64,000 bases of DNA from Rhizobium etli CFN 42 (GTDB taxonomy: Bacteria > Pseudomonadota > Alphaproteobacteria > Rhizobiales > Rhizobiaceae). The position numbers were made by a program, and so were the translations under genes. Shown here one piece after another: positions 17,699 through 26,568 of the stretch (position 1 is the first letter of the stretch; each line of letters opens with the position of its first letter). The stretch covers positions 2,359,001 to 2,423,000 of the forward strand of contig NC_007761.1 in the NCBI RefSeq assembly GCF_000092045.1. The letters are read 5' to 3'. The notes beneath the pieces were generated by a model, which was given only the letters and a program-made list of their open reading frames with translations, was not told the origin of the DNA and did not search any database.

Positions 17699-18502
17699 CT
17701 ACGCGGCCTCCCGCGCAACCAGCTTGCGATAGAGATGCCAGGTCGCATGGCCGAGGATAGGAATGACGAGCGCAAGCCCGGCAAAGACGGGGATCGTGCC
17801 GATGACGAGGAGCGCCGCGACGATCAGGCCCCAGAGCAGCACCGGCACCGGATTGATGACCGTCGCACGGATCGAGGTCACGACGGCGGCAACCGCCCCG
17901 ATATCGCGATCGAGCAGCAGCGGGAAGGTGATGACTGAAATCGCCAGCACGACCAGCGCGAAGCCGAATCCGATGAGATTGCCCCAGACGATCAGCTGCA
18001 GGCCCTGGGCCGTGCCGAAGACCTGGCGGGTGAAGTCCGTCATGGTGCGCGGAAACACTTCGCCGAGAAGATTGGCGTATAGCGTCTGTGCCGTCACCAG
18101 CCAAACGACGAAAAGGCCAAAGAGCATCAGCCCGACGGCGATGATCGATGGCAGCGCCGGCGAATGGCGCACCTCGAGCGCATGCGTCCATGACGTATCG
18201 AGGCCTTCCTCGCGCCGGCGGCTGATCTCATAAAGACCGATCGCCGCAATCGGGCCAATCAGCACGAAACCGGACATCAGCGGGAAGACCATCGGCAGAA
18301 GGTTGGCGCCGGATGTCCAAAGCGTCAGGAAGACGCCGGCAATCGGATACATCAGGCACAGGAACACGTAATGGGAAGGTTTCTCACTGAAATCGTCGAG
18401 CCCGCGCTTCAGCGCATCGAAGACGTCGGCGATGCCGATGCGATTGACCACGGGCCGCGCCAGGTTTTCACTGGCACCCGTCATGACATGAAATGCCGCC
18501 AT
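17699..18502 (-). CDS. DUF2189 integral membrane protein
   Basis: The ATG at 18502 is preceded by GAGGAGGAG, which decides the start even though the frame stays open 50 codons further up. The 267-residue protein has about six membrane segments, with the loop IGLYEISRRREEGLDTSW that is characteristic of DUF2189 (a predicted membrane protein family with no known function). The last segment ends in HLYRKLVAREAA. It is divergent from the RBBP9-type hydrolase gene. Confidence 0.82.
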   Translation of the reverse strand: MAAFHVMTGASENLARPVVNRIGIADVFDALKRGLDDFSEKPSHYVFLCLMYPIAGVFLTLWTSGANLLPMVFPLMSGFVLIGPIAAIGLYEISRRREEGLDTSWTHALEVRHSPALPSIIAVGLMLFGLFVVWLVTAQTLYANLLGEVFPRTMTDFTRQVFGTAQGLQLIVWGNLIGFGFALVVLAISVITFPLLLDRDIGAVAAVVTSIRATVINPVPVLLWGLIVAALLVIGTIPVFAGLALVIPILGHATWHLYRKLVAREAA

Positions 18503-18674
18503 GGCTTTCTCCTCCTCAGCCGAGACTTGGTCGGCCGCGGACATGCATCGGCGGGTAAGCCGATACGAAATCCGCAACCGGCACTGGAGCAACATAACAA
18601 ATTTCAGCGCCCGTGTCGCTCCCTTGCCGCCCCCTCTTGACATCTTGGTCAAGCCTTCTCACATCGGCGGCACC

Positions 18675-19232
18675 ATGAAAGCCTCAGACGCAGATATTCT
18701 CATCATCCCCGGCTACACCAATTCCGGCCCCGGCCATTGGCAGAGCCGCTGGCAGGCGAAGCTCAGCACGGCGCGGCGCGTCGAACAGGCCGAATGGACG
18801 AAGCCGGTCCGCGAGGACTGGATCGCCCGCATCGCCGAAGAGGTGAACGCCTCGACCCGCCCGGTCGTGCTCATCGCCCATTCGCTCGGCGCGCCCTCGG
18901 CAATCCATGCCATCCCACGTTTTCGCAAGCGGGTGGCAGGCGCTTTCCTTGTCGCTCCGCCCGACGTCACCAATCCCGACATCCGCCCGAAGCATCTGAT
19001 GACCTTCGGTCCCTATCCACGCGATCCGCTGCCCTTCCCCTCGATCACCGTCGCCAGCCGCAACGATCCGTTCGGCAGCTATGAGCATGCAGACGATATG
19101 GCCAGCAGCTGGGGCTCTTTTCTCGTCGATGCCGGTGAAGCAGGACATATCAATGCCGATTCCGGTCACGGTCCCTGGCCAGAGGGCACCATGGTTTTTG
19201 CTCAGTTCCTGAGCCGTCTCTCCGCAGATTGA
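18675..19232 (+). CDS. RBBP9/YdeN-type serine hydrolase
   Basis: This 185-residue alpha/beta hydrolase has the short RBBP9/YdeN layout: ILIIPGYTNSGPGHWQSRW at the N-terminus, the nucleophile elbow AHSLG (Ser at ~77), the acid in SRNDPFGS and the His in AGHIN. The substrate is unknown; family members hydrolyse small esters. The in-frame ATG at 18675 starts directly with the conserved first strand. No operon partner is evident. Confidence 0.85.
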   Translation: MKASDADILIIPGYTNSGPGHWQSRWQAKLSTARRVEQAEWTKPVREDWIARIAEEVNASTRPVVLIAHSLGAPSAIHAIPRFRKRVAGAFLVAPPDVTNPDIRPKHLMTFGPYPRDPLPFPSITVASRNDPFGSYEHADDMASSWGSFLVDAGEAGHINADSGHGPWPEGTMVFAQFLSRLSAD

Positions 19233-19323
19233 GGAAAACCGCCTTCTCGTTAATTCAGAAGTTGCTTTCTAAGCCTTTCTTAATGGAAAGACAGCAGACT
19301 GCACCCGAGATGAATAAGCGAGA

Positions 19324-21618
19324 ATGCCCGTGAAGAAAGCCCATCCAGAGGCCGAGGATCCGCAGGGTGATGCCGCAGGGGCAGAGGCAGGCGTCGGCGG
19401 GGGAGCCGGCGATGCCGAGCTGGCGGAGCGGGAGAGCCGATGGAACCATGCACTGGTCGGCTCGGGCCTCGGTGTATGGGATCACAACTACCGTCTCGAC
19501 CGGAAATATTATTCGCCCACGTGGAAAACCATTCGCGGCATGGCGCCCGACGAGGAGGTTGCCGGCGATTACGATGCATGGCTGCAGCTCGTCCATCCCG
19601 ATGACCGAGATTTCGTCGCGCATGCCATCGAGCGCCAGAACGCCGGCGACCCGAATTATCAGATCTTCCAATATCGCGAGCGCCACAGGGACGGCCACTG
19701 GGTCTGGATCGACTGCCGCGGCGCCTGCGTCGAATGGGACGAGAACGGCGTGCCGACGCGCATCGTCGGCACGGATATCGACATCACCGCCCGCAAGGAA
19801 GCCGAGGAAACGCTGTCGCTTCTGTCGCGCCGGCTCGACCTGGCGCTGGAGATTTCCCATATCGGCGTTTTCGAGGCCGATATCGAGAATGATACGGTCG
19901 AATGGGACGATCGCCTCATCGCCATTTACGGCCTGCAGGGCGCCTCGCATCAGATCGCGAGCGATGCCTGGGCGAAAAGCCTGCATCCAGACGACCGCGA
20001 GCGCGTGCTCGGTCTGGCCGGCCGCAGCGTCGAAAGCGGCAGCGATTTCCAGCAGGAATATCGTATCATCCGTGGTGACGGCGTCGAACGCATCATCCGC
20101 GCTCGCTCGGCCTTTTTCGTCGATGGCAACGGCCACCGCAAGCTGATCGGCGCCAACTGGGACGTCACCGAGGACGTCGCGCTGCGCAATGAGCTGCAGC
20201 GTGCCAAGGATCTGGCCGAAGCCCGCAACCGCGAACTCGAAGCTGCCAAGGAGAACATCGAGCGCTTGGCGCTGCATGATTACCTCACTGATCTTCCGAA
20301 CCGGCGCTATCTCGACAAGATGCTGGACGAGCGCTCGGCCGAATGCCGTGCCAAGGGCCTTGCCCTGGCGATCCTCCACGTCGATCTCGATCGCTTCAAG
20401 CAGATCAACGACACGCTTGGTCACCGAGCCGGTGACGCCATGCTCCAGCACGCGGCGAATGTGCTCAGAAACTCCGTCCGCGCTGCCGATTTCGTCGCCC
20501 GCATCGGCGGCGATGAATTCGTCATCCTCTGCGCCATGAATGCCGCGTCGAAGAAGATCGGCGGCCTTGCCCAGCGCATCATTCGCGAATTGCGCAAACC
20601 CGTCAGATACGAGGGGCACGACTGCCGTTTCGGCGCCAGCATCGGCATCGCCGTCAATGGCGGCGCCAAGCTCGACGCCAAGCAGACGCTGCTCGACGCT
20701 GACATCGCGCTCTATCGCGCCAAAGGGCTCGGCCGAAACCGCTTCGAATTCTTCTCCGCATCGGCCCGCAACGATATCGTCTCCGCCAAGCAACTCGCCG
20801 ATGAAATCCTGATCGGCCTGGAGCGCAACGAATTCGTGCCGTTCTATCAATTGCAGTTCGACGCCCGCACGCTCGATGTCACGGGCGCCGAGACGCTCGC
20901 CCGGTGGCAACACCCCGTACACGGCCTGCTGACGCCCGACCGCTTTCTCGATATCGCCGAGGATCTCGACGTCGTCTCGACGATCGACGCCCTCATCCTG
21001 GAGCGCGCGCTGGCAGACCGCCGTGCCTGGATCAAGGATGGGCTGTCGATCCCGAAAATATCGGTCAACGTTTCCGCGCGGCGGCTGACCGATCCCGACC
21101 TCGGTAAGAAGCTCCGCGCCCTCAAAATCGAGCCCGGCGCCATCGCTTTCGAACTGCTGGAATCGATCTCGCTCGATGATTGCGAAAAGTCGGTGGCCGC
21201 CAATTTGAAAAAGCTGCGCAAGGTCGGCATCGACATCCATATCGACGACTTCGGCACAGGCCACGCTTCGATCGTCAGCCTTCTGCGCCTGAGCCCGAAC
21301 ACACTGAAGATTGATCGCGAGCTGATCCGCATGCTGCCGCAATCGGCCGAGCAGCGTAAACTGGTCGGCTCCATCATCGATATCGGCCGCTCGCTCAATA
21401 TTCTCGTCATTGCCGAGGGCGTCGAAACGGCGGATCATGTGCGCATTCTGGAGCAACTCGGCTGCGACACGCTGCAGGGCTATGCGCTGGCCCGTCCGAT
21501 GCCGGCCATGCAGATCCCCTCCTTCATTCGCGCCGGAAGCTGGCGCCACGGGCTGACCGCCGCGCGCGGCTTGCAGACGTATCTTCTCCGCGCGACGCCA
21601 AGCAGAACAGCCAAATAA
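19324..21618 (+). CDS. PAS-PAS-GGDEF-EAL cyclic-di-GMP protein
   Basis: The 764-residue protein lacks transmembrane segments and so is a cytoplasmic c-di-GMP enzyme. Two PAS/PAC domains (~40-160 and ~170-295, the first with YRERHRDGHWVWIDCRG) precede a GGDEF domain with intact GGDEF at 395-399 and an RxxD inhibitory site (RAAD, 386-389) five residues before it. The EAL domain follows (~500-745): the signature is ETL (Glu523) rather than EAL, but ELLES, DDFGTG, LKIDREL, EGVET and QGYALA are present. It may therefore have both cyclase and phosphodiesterase activity, switched by a PAS ligand. It stands alone. Confidence 0.92.
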   Translation: MPVKKAHPEAEDPQGDAAGAEAGVGGGAGDAELAERESRWNHALVGSGLGVWDHNYRLDRKYYSPTWKTIRGMAPDEEVAGDYDAWLQLVHPDDRDFVAHAIERQNAGDPNYQIFQYRERHRDGHWVWIDCRGACVEWDENGVPTRIVGTDIDITARKEAEETLSLLSRRLDLALEISHIGVFEADIENDTVEWDDRLIAIYGLQGASHQIASDAWAKSLHPDDRERVLGLAGRSVESGSDFQQEYRIIRGDGVERIIRARSAFFVDGNGHRKLIGANWDVTEDVALRNELQRAKDLAEARNRELEAAKENIERLALHDYLTDLPNRRYLDKMLDERSAECRAKGLALAILHVDLDRFKQINDTLGHRAGDAMLQHAANVLRNSVRAADFVARIGGDEFVILCAMNAASKKIGGLAQRIIRELRKPVRYEGHDCRFGASIGIAVNGGAKLDAKQTLLDADIALYRAKGLGRNRFEFFSASARNDIVSAKQLADEILIGLERNEFVPFYQLQFDARTLDVTGAETLARWQHPVHGLLTPDRFLDIAEDLDVVSTIDALILERALADRRAWIKDGLSIPKISVNVSARRLTDPDLGKKLRALKIEPGAIAFELLESISLDDCEKSVAANLKKLRKVGIDIHIDDFGTGHASIVSLLRLSPNTLKIDRELIRMLPQSAEQRKLVGSIIDIGRSLNILVIAEGVETADHVRILEQLGCDTLQGYALARPMPAMQIPSFIRAGSWRHGLTAARGLQTYLLRATPSRTAK

Positions 21619-21721
21619 AACCTATATAAGCGGCCCGCCATTTCGCCTTCATTCCACCATAGAGAAAAAGCCGCTAGACTCGTGAAGCGAATTCATTCGA
21701 TTCTCTTGGCGCTATTCCGTA

Positions 21722-21785
21722 AAATCGGGAAACCGAGCCATGAAATCCGGAAACCGGGGCCACGAAATCCGGAAACCGGGGAAGG
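21722..21785. repeat. Three imperfect 21-22-bp tandem repeats upstream of purC
   Basis: Copies start at 21722, 21743 and 21765. Each begins AAATC(C/G)GGAAACCG and the last two share AAATCCGGAAACCGGGG. They lie about 100 bases before purC in a 271-base gap that otherwise shows no gene. Confidence 0.8.
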
Positions 21786-21889
21786 AGCGACAGGCGGATT
21801 GTGAAACACTCTCTTTTCCTTTAAGGGGACGCCACGAGATCGATCCACTCGCGCTATCCCAAGAGCGCCAACAACAGAGAATGACCAAG

Positions 21890-22654
21890 ATGAACCGTCG
21901 CCGCCGTATCTACGAGGGCAAGGCAAAGATTCTGTATGAGGGTCCGGAGCCGGGCACCTTGATCCAGTTCTTCAAGGACGATGCCACCGCCTTCAATAAG
22001 AAGAAACACGAAGTCATCGACGGCAAGGGCGTCCTCAACAACCGCATTTCCGAATATATTTTCAGCCATCTGAACAAGATCGGCATCCCGACCCATTTCA
22101 TCCGCCGGCTCAACATGCGCGAGCAGTTGATCAGGGAAGTGGAGATGATCCCGCTGGAGATCGTCGTGCGCAATGTCGCCGCCGGTTCGCTTGCCAAGCG
22201 CCTCGGCATCGAGGAAGGCGTTGTCCTGCCGCGCTCGATCATCGAATTCTACTACAAATCCGATGCGCTCGACGATCCGATGGTCTCCGAAGAGCATATC
22301 ACCGCTTTCGGCTGGGCCAATCCGGCCGAGCTCGACGACATCATGGCCCTTGCCATCCGCGTCAACGATTTCATGACCGGCCTCTTCCTGGGTGTCGGCA
22401 TCCAGCTCGTCGACTTCAAGATCGAGTGCGGCCGGCTCTTCGAAGGCGACATGATGCGGATCATCCTCGCGGACGAAATCTCGCCCGACAGCTGCCGGCT
22501 CTGGGATATCGAAACCCGCGAGAAGATGGACAAGGACCGCTTCCGCCGCGATCTCGGCGGCTTGCTCGAAGCCTATTCCGAAGTCGCACGTCGTCTCGGC
22601 ATCATCAATGAAAACGAGCCTGTGCGCGGCACCGGCCCGGTTCTCGTCAAGTAA
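21890..22654 (+). CDS. purC: SAICAR synthase
   Basis: The 254-residue enzyme joins CAIR and aspartate with ATP to give SAICAR in purine synthesis. Motifs include [11 protein letters not shown] (the glycine-rich ATP loop), [31 protein letters not shown] and DFKIECG, and it ends with the typical [11 protein letters not shown] 21890 gives the usual alphaproteobacterial N-terminus [13 protein letters not shown]; an ATG at 21881 adds three residues and is also possible. purS follows after 15 bases, so purC-purS-kptA-purQ read as one operon. Confidence 0.96.
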   Translation: MNRRRRIYEGKAKILYEGPEPGTLIQFFKDDATAFNKKKHEVIDGKGVLNNRISEYIFSHLNKIGIPTHFIRRLNMREQLIREVEMIPLEIVVRNVAAGSLAKRLGIEEGVVLPRSIIEFYYKSDALDDPMVSEEHITAFGWANPAELDDIMALAIRVNDFMTGLFLGVGIQLVDFKIECGRLFEGDMMRIILADEISPDSCRLWDIETREKMDKDRFRRDLGGLLEAYSEVARRLGIINENEPVRGTGPVLVK

Positions 22655-22669
22655 GGCAGGAAAGACAAA

Positions 22670-22912
22670 GTGATCAAGGCTCGTGTCACCGTCACGCTGA
22701 AAAACGGCGTTCTCGATCCGCAGGGCAAGGCCATTGAAGGCGCGCTCGGCGCCCTCGGCTTTTCGGGCGTCGGCCATGTAAGGCAAGGCAAGGTCTTCGA
22801 CCTGGAGCTCGAAGGCGCCGACAAGGCCATGGCCGAGGCAGACCTCAAGGCGATGTGCGAAAAACTACTCGCCAACACGGTTATCGAGAATTACGCGATC
22901 GCGATCGACTGA
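22670..22912 (+). CDS. purS: Phosphoribosylformylglycinamidine synthase subunit PurS
   Basis: This 80-residue protein starts at GTG with an AGGAAAG ribosome-binding site. It has the PurS pattern MIKARVTVTLKNGVLDPQGK, then GFSGVGHVRQGKVFDLEL and a C-terminal helix. PurS bridges PurQ and PurL in the three-part FGAM synthase and is needed to channel ammonia. It lies between purC and kptA. Confidence 0.95.
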   Translation: MIKARVTVTLKNGVLDPQGKAIEGALGALGFSGVGHVRQGKVFDLELEGADKAMAEADLKAMCEKLLANTVIENYAIAID

Positions 22913-22960
22913 CCATTGCAGACCTGCCCGTCATCCGGCGGGTCTTATGGATTGAGCGTC

Positions 22961-23515
22961 ATGCTGAAGGCAAAGCTGGAGACGGAAGTCTCGAAATTCA
23001 TGAGCTATGTTTTGCGCCATGCGCCAGATGCCGCAGGCTTGACGCTTGATGCCGAGGGTTGGGTATCGTTCGATGATCTCGAAAAGGTGCTGACGTCGAA
23101 ATACGGCGTCTCCCGCGCCGATATCGTCGAGATCATCGACAACAGTCCGAAGAAACGCTTCACGCTTGTCGATAACAGGATCCGCGCCAACCAGGGCCAC
23201 AGTGTCGAGGTTGATCTGGCATTGACCCCGGTGGAACCGCCGGCAGTTCTCTTTCACGGCACGTCACTCACGAACTGGCCGTCGATCGCGCGCGAAGGCC
23301 TGAAGAAGATGGAGCGGCACCACGTCCATCTGTCGGCCGACATCGATACGGCGAAAATTGTCGCCGTGCGCCGCAAGGGCGACTATATCATTCTGCGTGT
23401 CGACGCAGCCGCCATGTTTTCAGAAGGCCATTCTTTCTTTGTCGCGGACAATGGAGTATGGCTCGCCGAGAGCGTTCCAGTCCAATATCTTTCGCGAAAT
23501 GCGGGGACCCTATGA
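22961..23515 (+). CDS. kptA: RNA 2'-phosphotransferase (Tpt1/KptA)
   Basis: The 184-residue protein matches KptA throughout: [10 protein letters not shown] (catalytic Arg), [28 protein letters not shown] (Arg and His of the active site), [14 protein letters not shown] and the [14 protein letters not shown] end. Tpt1 removes an internal 2'-phosphate from RNA using NAD+, releasing ADP-ribose 1'',2''-cyclic phosphate; in fungi it completes tRNA splicing, while the bacterial role is unclear. The ATG at 22961 is chosen from alignment-like N-terminal features; the ribosome-binding site is weak. Its stop overlaps the purQ ATG (ATGA), so it is translationally coupled to purine synthesis genes. Confidence 0.9.
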   Translation: MLKAKLETEVSKFMSYVLRHAPDAAGLTLDAEGWVSFDDLEKVLTSKYGVSRADIVEIIDNSPKKRFTLVDNRIRANQGHSVEVDLALTPVEPPAVLFHGTSLTNWPSIAREGLKKMERHHVHLSADIDTAKIVAVRRKGDYIILRVDAAAMFSEGHSFFVADNGVWLAESVPVQYLSRNAGTL

Positions 23516-24183
23516 AATCAGCCGTCGTTCAACTTCCGGGCCTCAACCGCGATCGCGACATGATCGCCGCTCTCACCAAGATCTCGGGTCACCAACCGGT
23601 GACGATCTGGCAGACGGAGACGGAAATCCCCGACGTTGACCTGATCGTCATCCCCGGCGGCTTCTCCTATGGCGATTATCTGCGCTGCGGCGCGATCGCT
23701 GCCCGCATGCCGGTCATGCAGGCGATCATCGACAAGGCCGCAAAGGGCGTGAAGGTGCTCGGCGTCTGCAACGGCTTCCAGATCCTCGTCGAAGCGGGCC
23801 TGCTGCCGGGCGCGCTGATGCGTAACGCCTCGCTGAAATTCGTCTGCCGCGAGATCAAGCTCAAAGTCGTCAATGCCGAGACGGATTTTACCCGCGCCTA
23901 TGCGCAAGGGCAGGTCATCCGCTGCCCTGTCGCCCACCACGACGGCAATTATTTTGCCGACGAAGCGACGCTGGCGAAGATCGAGGGCAATGGTCAGGTG
24001 CTGTTCCGTTATGCCGAGGGCACCAATCCGAACGGTTCGATCAACGACATTGCCGGCGTGATGAACGAAAAGGGCAATGTGCTCGGCATGATGCCGCATC
24101 CCGAAAACCTGATCGAGGCCGCCCATGGCGGTTCGGATGGCCGGGGCCTCTTCGCCTCGGCGCTCGACGTCGTCGCCGCCTGA
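23512..24183 (+). CDS. purQ: Phosphoribosylformylglycinamidine synthase subunit PurQ
   Basis: The 223-residue class I glutaminase supplies ammonia to PurL. The nucleophile Cys86 sits in [11 protein letters not shown], and the His/Glu pair is in [10 protein letters not shown] near the C-terminus. The N-terminus [17 protein letters not shown] and the [12 protein letters not shown] segment are typical. It starts inside the end of kptA (ATGA overlap). purL is 3.1 kb further on, after a lipoprotein, a DUF1127/MocR pair and an outer-membrane protein. Confidence 0.96.
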   Translation: MKSAVVQLPGLNRDRDMIAALTKISGHQPVTIWQTETEIPDVDLIVIPGGFSYGDYLRCGAIAARMPVMQAIIDKAAKGVKVLGVCNGFQILVEAGLLPGALMRNASLKFVCREIKLKVVNAETDFTRAYAQGQVIRCPVAHHDGNYFADEATLAKIEGNGQVLFRYAEGTNPNGSINDIAGVMNEKGNVLGMMPHPENLIEAAHGGSDGRGLFASALDVVAA

Positions 24184-24271
24184 CCCCACCTCAGCCATGC
24201 CGCCCCAGGCCTACCGCGGGCGACGGCATGCAGCCGAGAAGACCTTCATCCGGATCACTGGAGCAAGATCA

Positions 24272-24670
24272 ATGCGCCCACGCCTCTCTGTCGCAAACGC
24301 CGCTTTGTTGACTGGTCTGGCAACCATTGTGGCGGCCTGCCAATCGCCGGCACCGGCAACAGGTCCAAACCGGGCGGCATTGCCGACGATGGAGCGTGTA
24401 GCGCTCGGCGCCAATGCCTGCTGGTTCAAATCAGGCGATCCGGCCTTTGCAGCCTATAAGCTCGCTCCGGAACTCAATTCCTTCTCCGGTCGGCCGCGCA
24501 TCCTGCTCGTCCACAAGGGCAGCCCGGAGAGCCGGCCGCTGCTCGTGGTCCAGGCCGAGGGAAGCCCTGCCCATCTGCAGGCCTTTGGTCCGATGATGTC
24601 GGAGCCTGTCGCCGGCCGCATCGCCGCCGACGTGAATCGCTGGTCGGGCGGCAACAGGGCCTGCAATTGA
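24272..24670 (+). CDS. Putative lipoprotein, unknown function
   Basis: The 132-residue product starts at ATG 24272 with GGAG eight bases upstream. A basic N-terminus, a hydrophobic stretch and the lipobox IVAAC (Cys23) indicate a lipid-anchored envelope protein. The mature part is about 110 residues and includes NACWFKSGDPAF and ends ...GNRACN, so two further cysteines could form a disulfide. I do not recognise a family. It lies 88 bases after purQ. Confidence 0.72.
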   Translation: MRPRLSVANAALLTGLATIVAACQSPAPATGPNRAALPTMERVALGANACWFKSGDPAFAAYKLAPELNSFSGRPRILLVHKGSPESRPLLVVQAEGSPAHLQAFGPMMSEPVAGRIAADVNRWSGGNRACN

Positions 24671-24691
24671 TCGCTGCGCTCATCCGCAGCG

Positions 24692-24946
24692 TCAGTCCCA
24701 GAAAAATGACTTGCTGATTTCGCGTGCGGCTTCGGACTGCGATACCCCGATATCCTTGAGTCCCGCCGCCGTAAGCTCCCTGAGCGCCCGCCGGCCCTCC
24801 CGCTTCTGATGCCAGAGACGAATGGCGGCCCAGATCCGTCCGAGATGCGTCGTCGCCTCGGCAGGCGGGCTCGGAAGGATGACGCGCCTGTCCTCGTAAG
24901 AGACAATCGGCACAATTGGCGTATTTATTTCAGGCAATGCAGACAT
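24692..24946 (-). CDS. DUF1127 domain protein
   Basis: The 84-residue protein ends in the DUF1127 motif (WHQKREGRRALRELTAAGLKDIGVSQSEA, here cited in part), a small Arg-rich helical domain. Some short DUF1127 proteins in alphaproteobacteria affect RNA turnover and phosphate or carbon metabolism; that may not apply to this longer form. ATG 24946 has AGAGGA eight bases upstream. It is divergent from the MocR regulator, and the shared 81-base region holds a perfect palindrome, so MocR may regulate it. Confidence 0.75.
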   Translation of the reverse strand: MSALPEINTPIVPIVSYEDRRVILPSPPAEATTHLGRIWAAIRLWHQKREGRRALRELTAAGLKDIGVSQSEAAREISKSFFWD

Positions 24947-24989
24947 TCCAGGAATCCTCTCGGCTCGTCCGTGGAATAGACTCTTAATA

Positions 24990-25030
24990 TTGACAGAGTC
25001 ATGGTGACAATATAAGCAATTGTCACCATG
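24990..25030 (+). promoter_or_regulatory. MocR operator/promoter with perfect 12-bp inverted repeat
   Basis: CATGGTGACAAT (25000-25011) and ATTGTCACCATG (25019-25030) form a perfect inverted repeat with a 7-base spacer. The right arm includes the MocR start codon (25028). TTGACA (24990-24995) and TATAAG (25011-25016) suggest a MocR promoter that overlaps the palindrome, with a very short leader. Binding by the MocR protein would probably repress its own gene and could affect the divergent DUF1127 gene. Confidence 0.7.
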
Positions 25031-26446
25031 ACAAATTGGCTTCCAGATCTTTCCCGCGGCTCCGGGCCGGTCTATCTCCGGCTTGCCGACAGCATCGAAT
25101 CCGCCATTGCGAGCGGCGCTCTGCCCGCCGGCAGCAAATTGCCGCCGCAGCGCAATCTTGCCTATGATATCGGCGTGACGATCGGCACGATCGGCCGCGC
25201 CTACGCGCTGGTGCACGAGCGCGGCCTGGTTGCCGGCGAGGTTGGCCGCGGCACCTATGTGCTGAACCGAGCAGAGACGCCGCCCGGCGAACAAACCGAT
25301 CCACTGGCCGTCTCACTCGGCGGCACTCGCTTTCAGGACGCACCCGCCGACAAGATCCGTTTCGATACGACAGCCGCCCCCGACCTCGGCCAGGGCAAAA
25401 TCATAGCAGCCATCCTCGCCGAGATCGGTGAACAGCATCTCACCGAGATTTCCTCCTATTCCCGTAGTTTTCCGCGGAACTGGTTCGACGCCGGCCGCCG
25501 CTGGCTTGCCCGCAGCGGCTGGACACCGGAGGTCGAAAACATCGTGCCGACGCTCGGCGCCCATGCCGCGGCGGTCGCCGTTATTGCCGCTGTCTCGGCG
25601 CCGGGCGACAAGATCGTCTTCGAAAATCTGACCTACACCCAGGTCAGCCGCAGCGCCCGTCTTCTCGGCCGCCGCACGGTGACGGTCGATTCGGACGAAT
25701 TCGGCGTCCTTCCCGACGATTTCGAACGGCTCTGCCAGCAGCAGCATCCGAAGATCGCCTTCCTGATGCCGACCGTCCATAATCCGACAGTGACGGTCAT
25801 GCCCTATGAGCGGCGCGCAACAATTGCCGCAATTGCCAGAAAGCACAGCGTCTGGCTGATCGAGGACGACCTCTACGGCGGCATGGCCGACGATGAAACG
25901 CCGCTCATCGCCGCGCTTGCGCCTGACCGCACTTTCCTGGTCAACGGCCTGTCGAAATCGGTCGCCGCCGGCGTGCGCGGCGGCTGGGTCGCCTGCCCGC
26001 CGCATTTTGCCCAGCGCATCAAGGTAACGCACAGGATGGTCACCGGCGGCCTGCCTTTCATCCTGGCAGAGACCTGTGCCCGCCTGGTCGAAAGCGGCCG
26101 GGCGCACGAGATCCGCAGGGAAGTTATCGGGGAACTCTCCCGGCGTGCCCACCTCGCCCGCGAGCATCTGCAGGGTTTCGACTTCGCGTCGCACCCGCAT
26201 GCTCCCTTCCTCTGGCTGAAACTGCCGGAGCCCTGGATGTCCGGCACCTTCAAGAATGCCGCCTTTCGCGACGGCGTGCTGGTCGATGACGAAGACGAAT
26301 TCAAGGCGGCTCGCAGCGAGAAAACCTACTACCGCATTCGCATTGGCTTCTCCTCACCCAAAACGGGCCAGGAATTGACCGCAGGCCTGATGATCCTGCG
26401 CCGGCTGCTGGAAAATGGCGGTTCCGCCTATGACGGCGAAATATGA
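25028..26446 (+). CDS. MocR-type GntR/aminotransferase regulator
   Basis: The 472-residue protein joins an N-terminal GntR winged helix (~14-77: VYLRLADSIESAIASGALPA, LPPQRNLAYDIGVTIGTIGR) to a fold-type I aminotransferase-like domain. PLP-binding features are intact: HNPT (251-254), IEDDLYGG (Asp near 280) and Lys310 in NGLSKS. MocR/PdxR-type proteins use bound PLP as a sensor and control vitamin B6, GABA, taurine or amino-acid genes. The target here is unknown. The start codon lies in a perfect palindromic operator, which points to autoregulation. Confidence 0.9.
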   Translation: MTNWLPDLSRGSGPVYLRLADSIESAIASGALPAGSKLPPQRNLAYDIGVTIGTIGRAYALVHERGLVAGEVGRGTYVLNRAETPPGEQTDPLAVSLGGTRFQDAPADKIRFDTTAAPDLGQGKIIAAILAEIGEQHLTEISSYSRSFPRNWFDAGRRWLARSGWTPEVENIVPTLGAHAAAVAVIAAVSAPGDKIVFENLTYTQVSRSARLLGRRTVTVDSDEFGVLPDDFERLCQQQHPKIAFLMPTVHNPTVTVMPYERRATIAAIARKHSVWLIEDDLYGGMADDETPLIAALAPDRTFLVNGLSKSVAAGVRGGWVACPPHFAQRIKVTHRMVTGGLPFILAETCARLVESGRAHEIRREVIGELSRRAHLAREHLQGFDFASHPHAPFLWLKLPEPWMSGTFKNAAFRDGVLVDDEDEFKAARSEKTYYRIRIGFSSPKTGQELTAGLMILRRLLENGGSAYDGEI

Positions 26447-26568
26447 CCTGTTGCAAATACACGCCATAATTCCGAAAAAACGCACACGCCTGACGAGAGC
26501 GCTTTACCGCTCCGACCCCCGTGCTACCTCTTTGTCATTCCCGCTTGGTGCGAATCAAAGGACGGCAG

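Noticed and set aside
19255..21549. Open frame of 764 codons on the minus strand
   Set aside because: It lies exactly antisense to the PAS-GGDEF-EAL gene. High third-position GC removes stops from the opposite strand; its protein has no recognisable domain.
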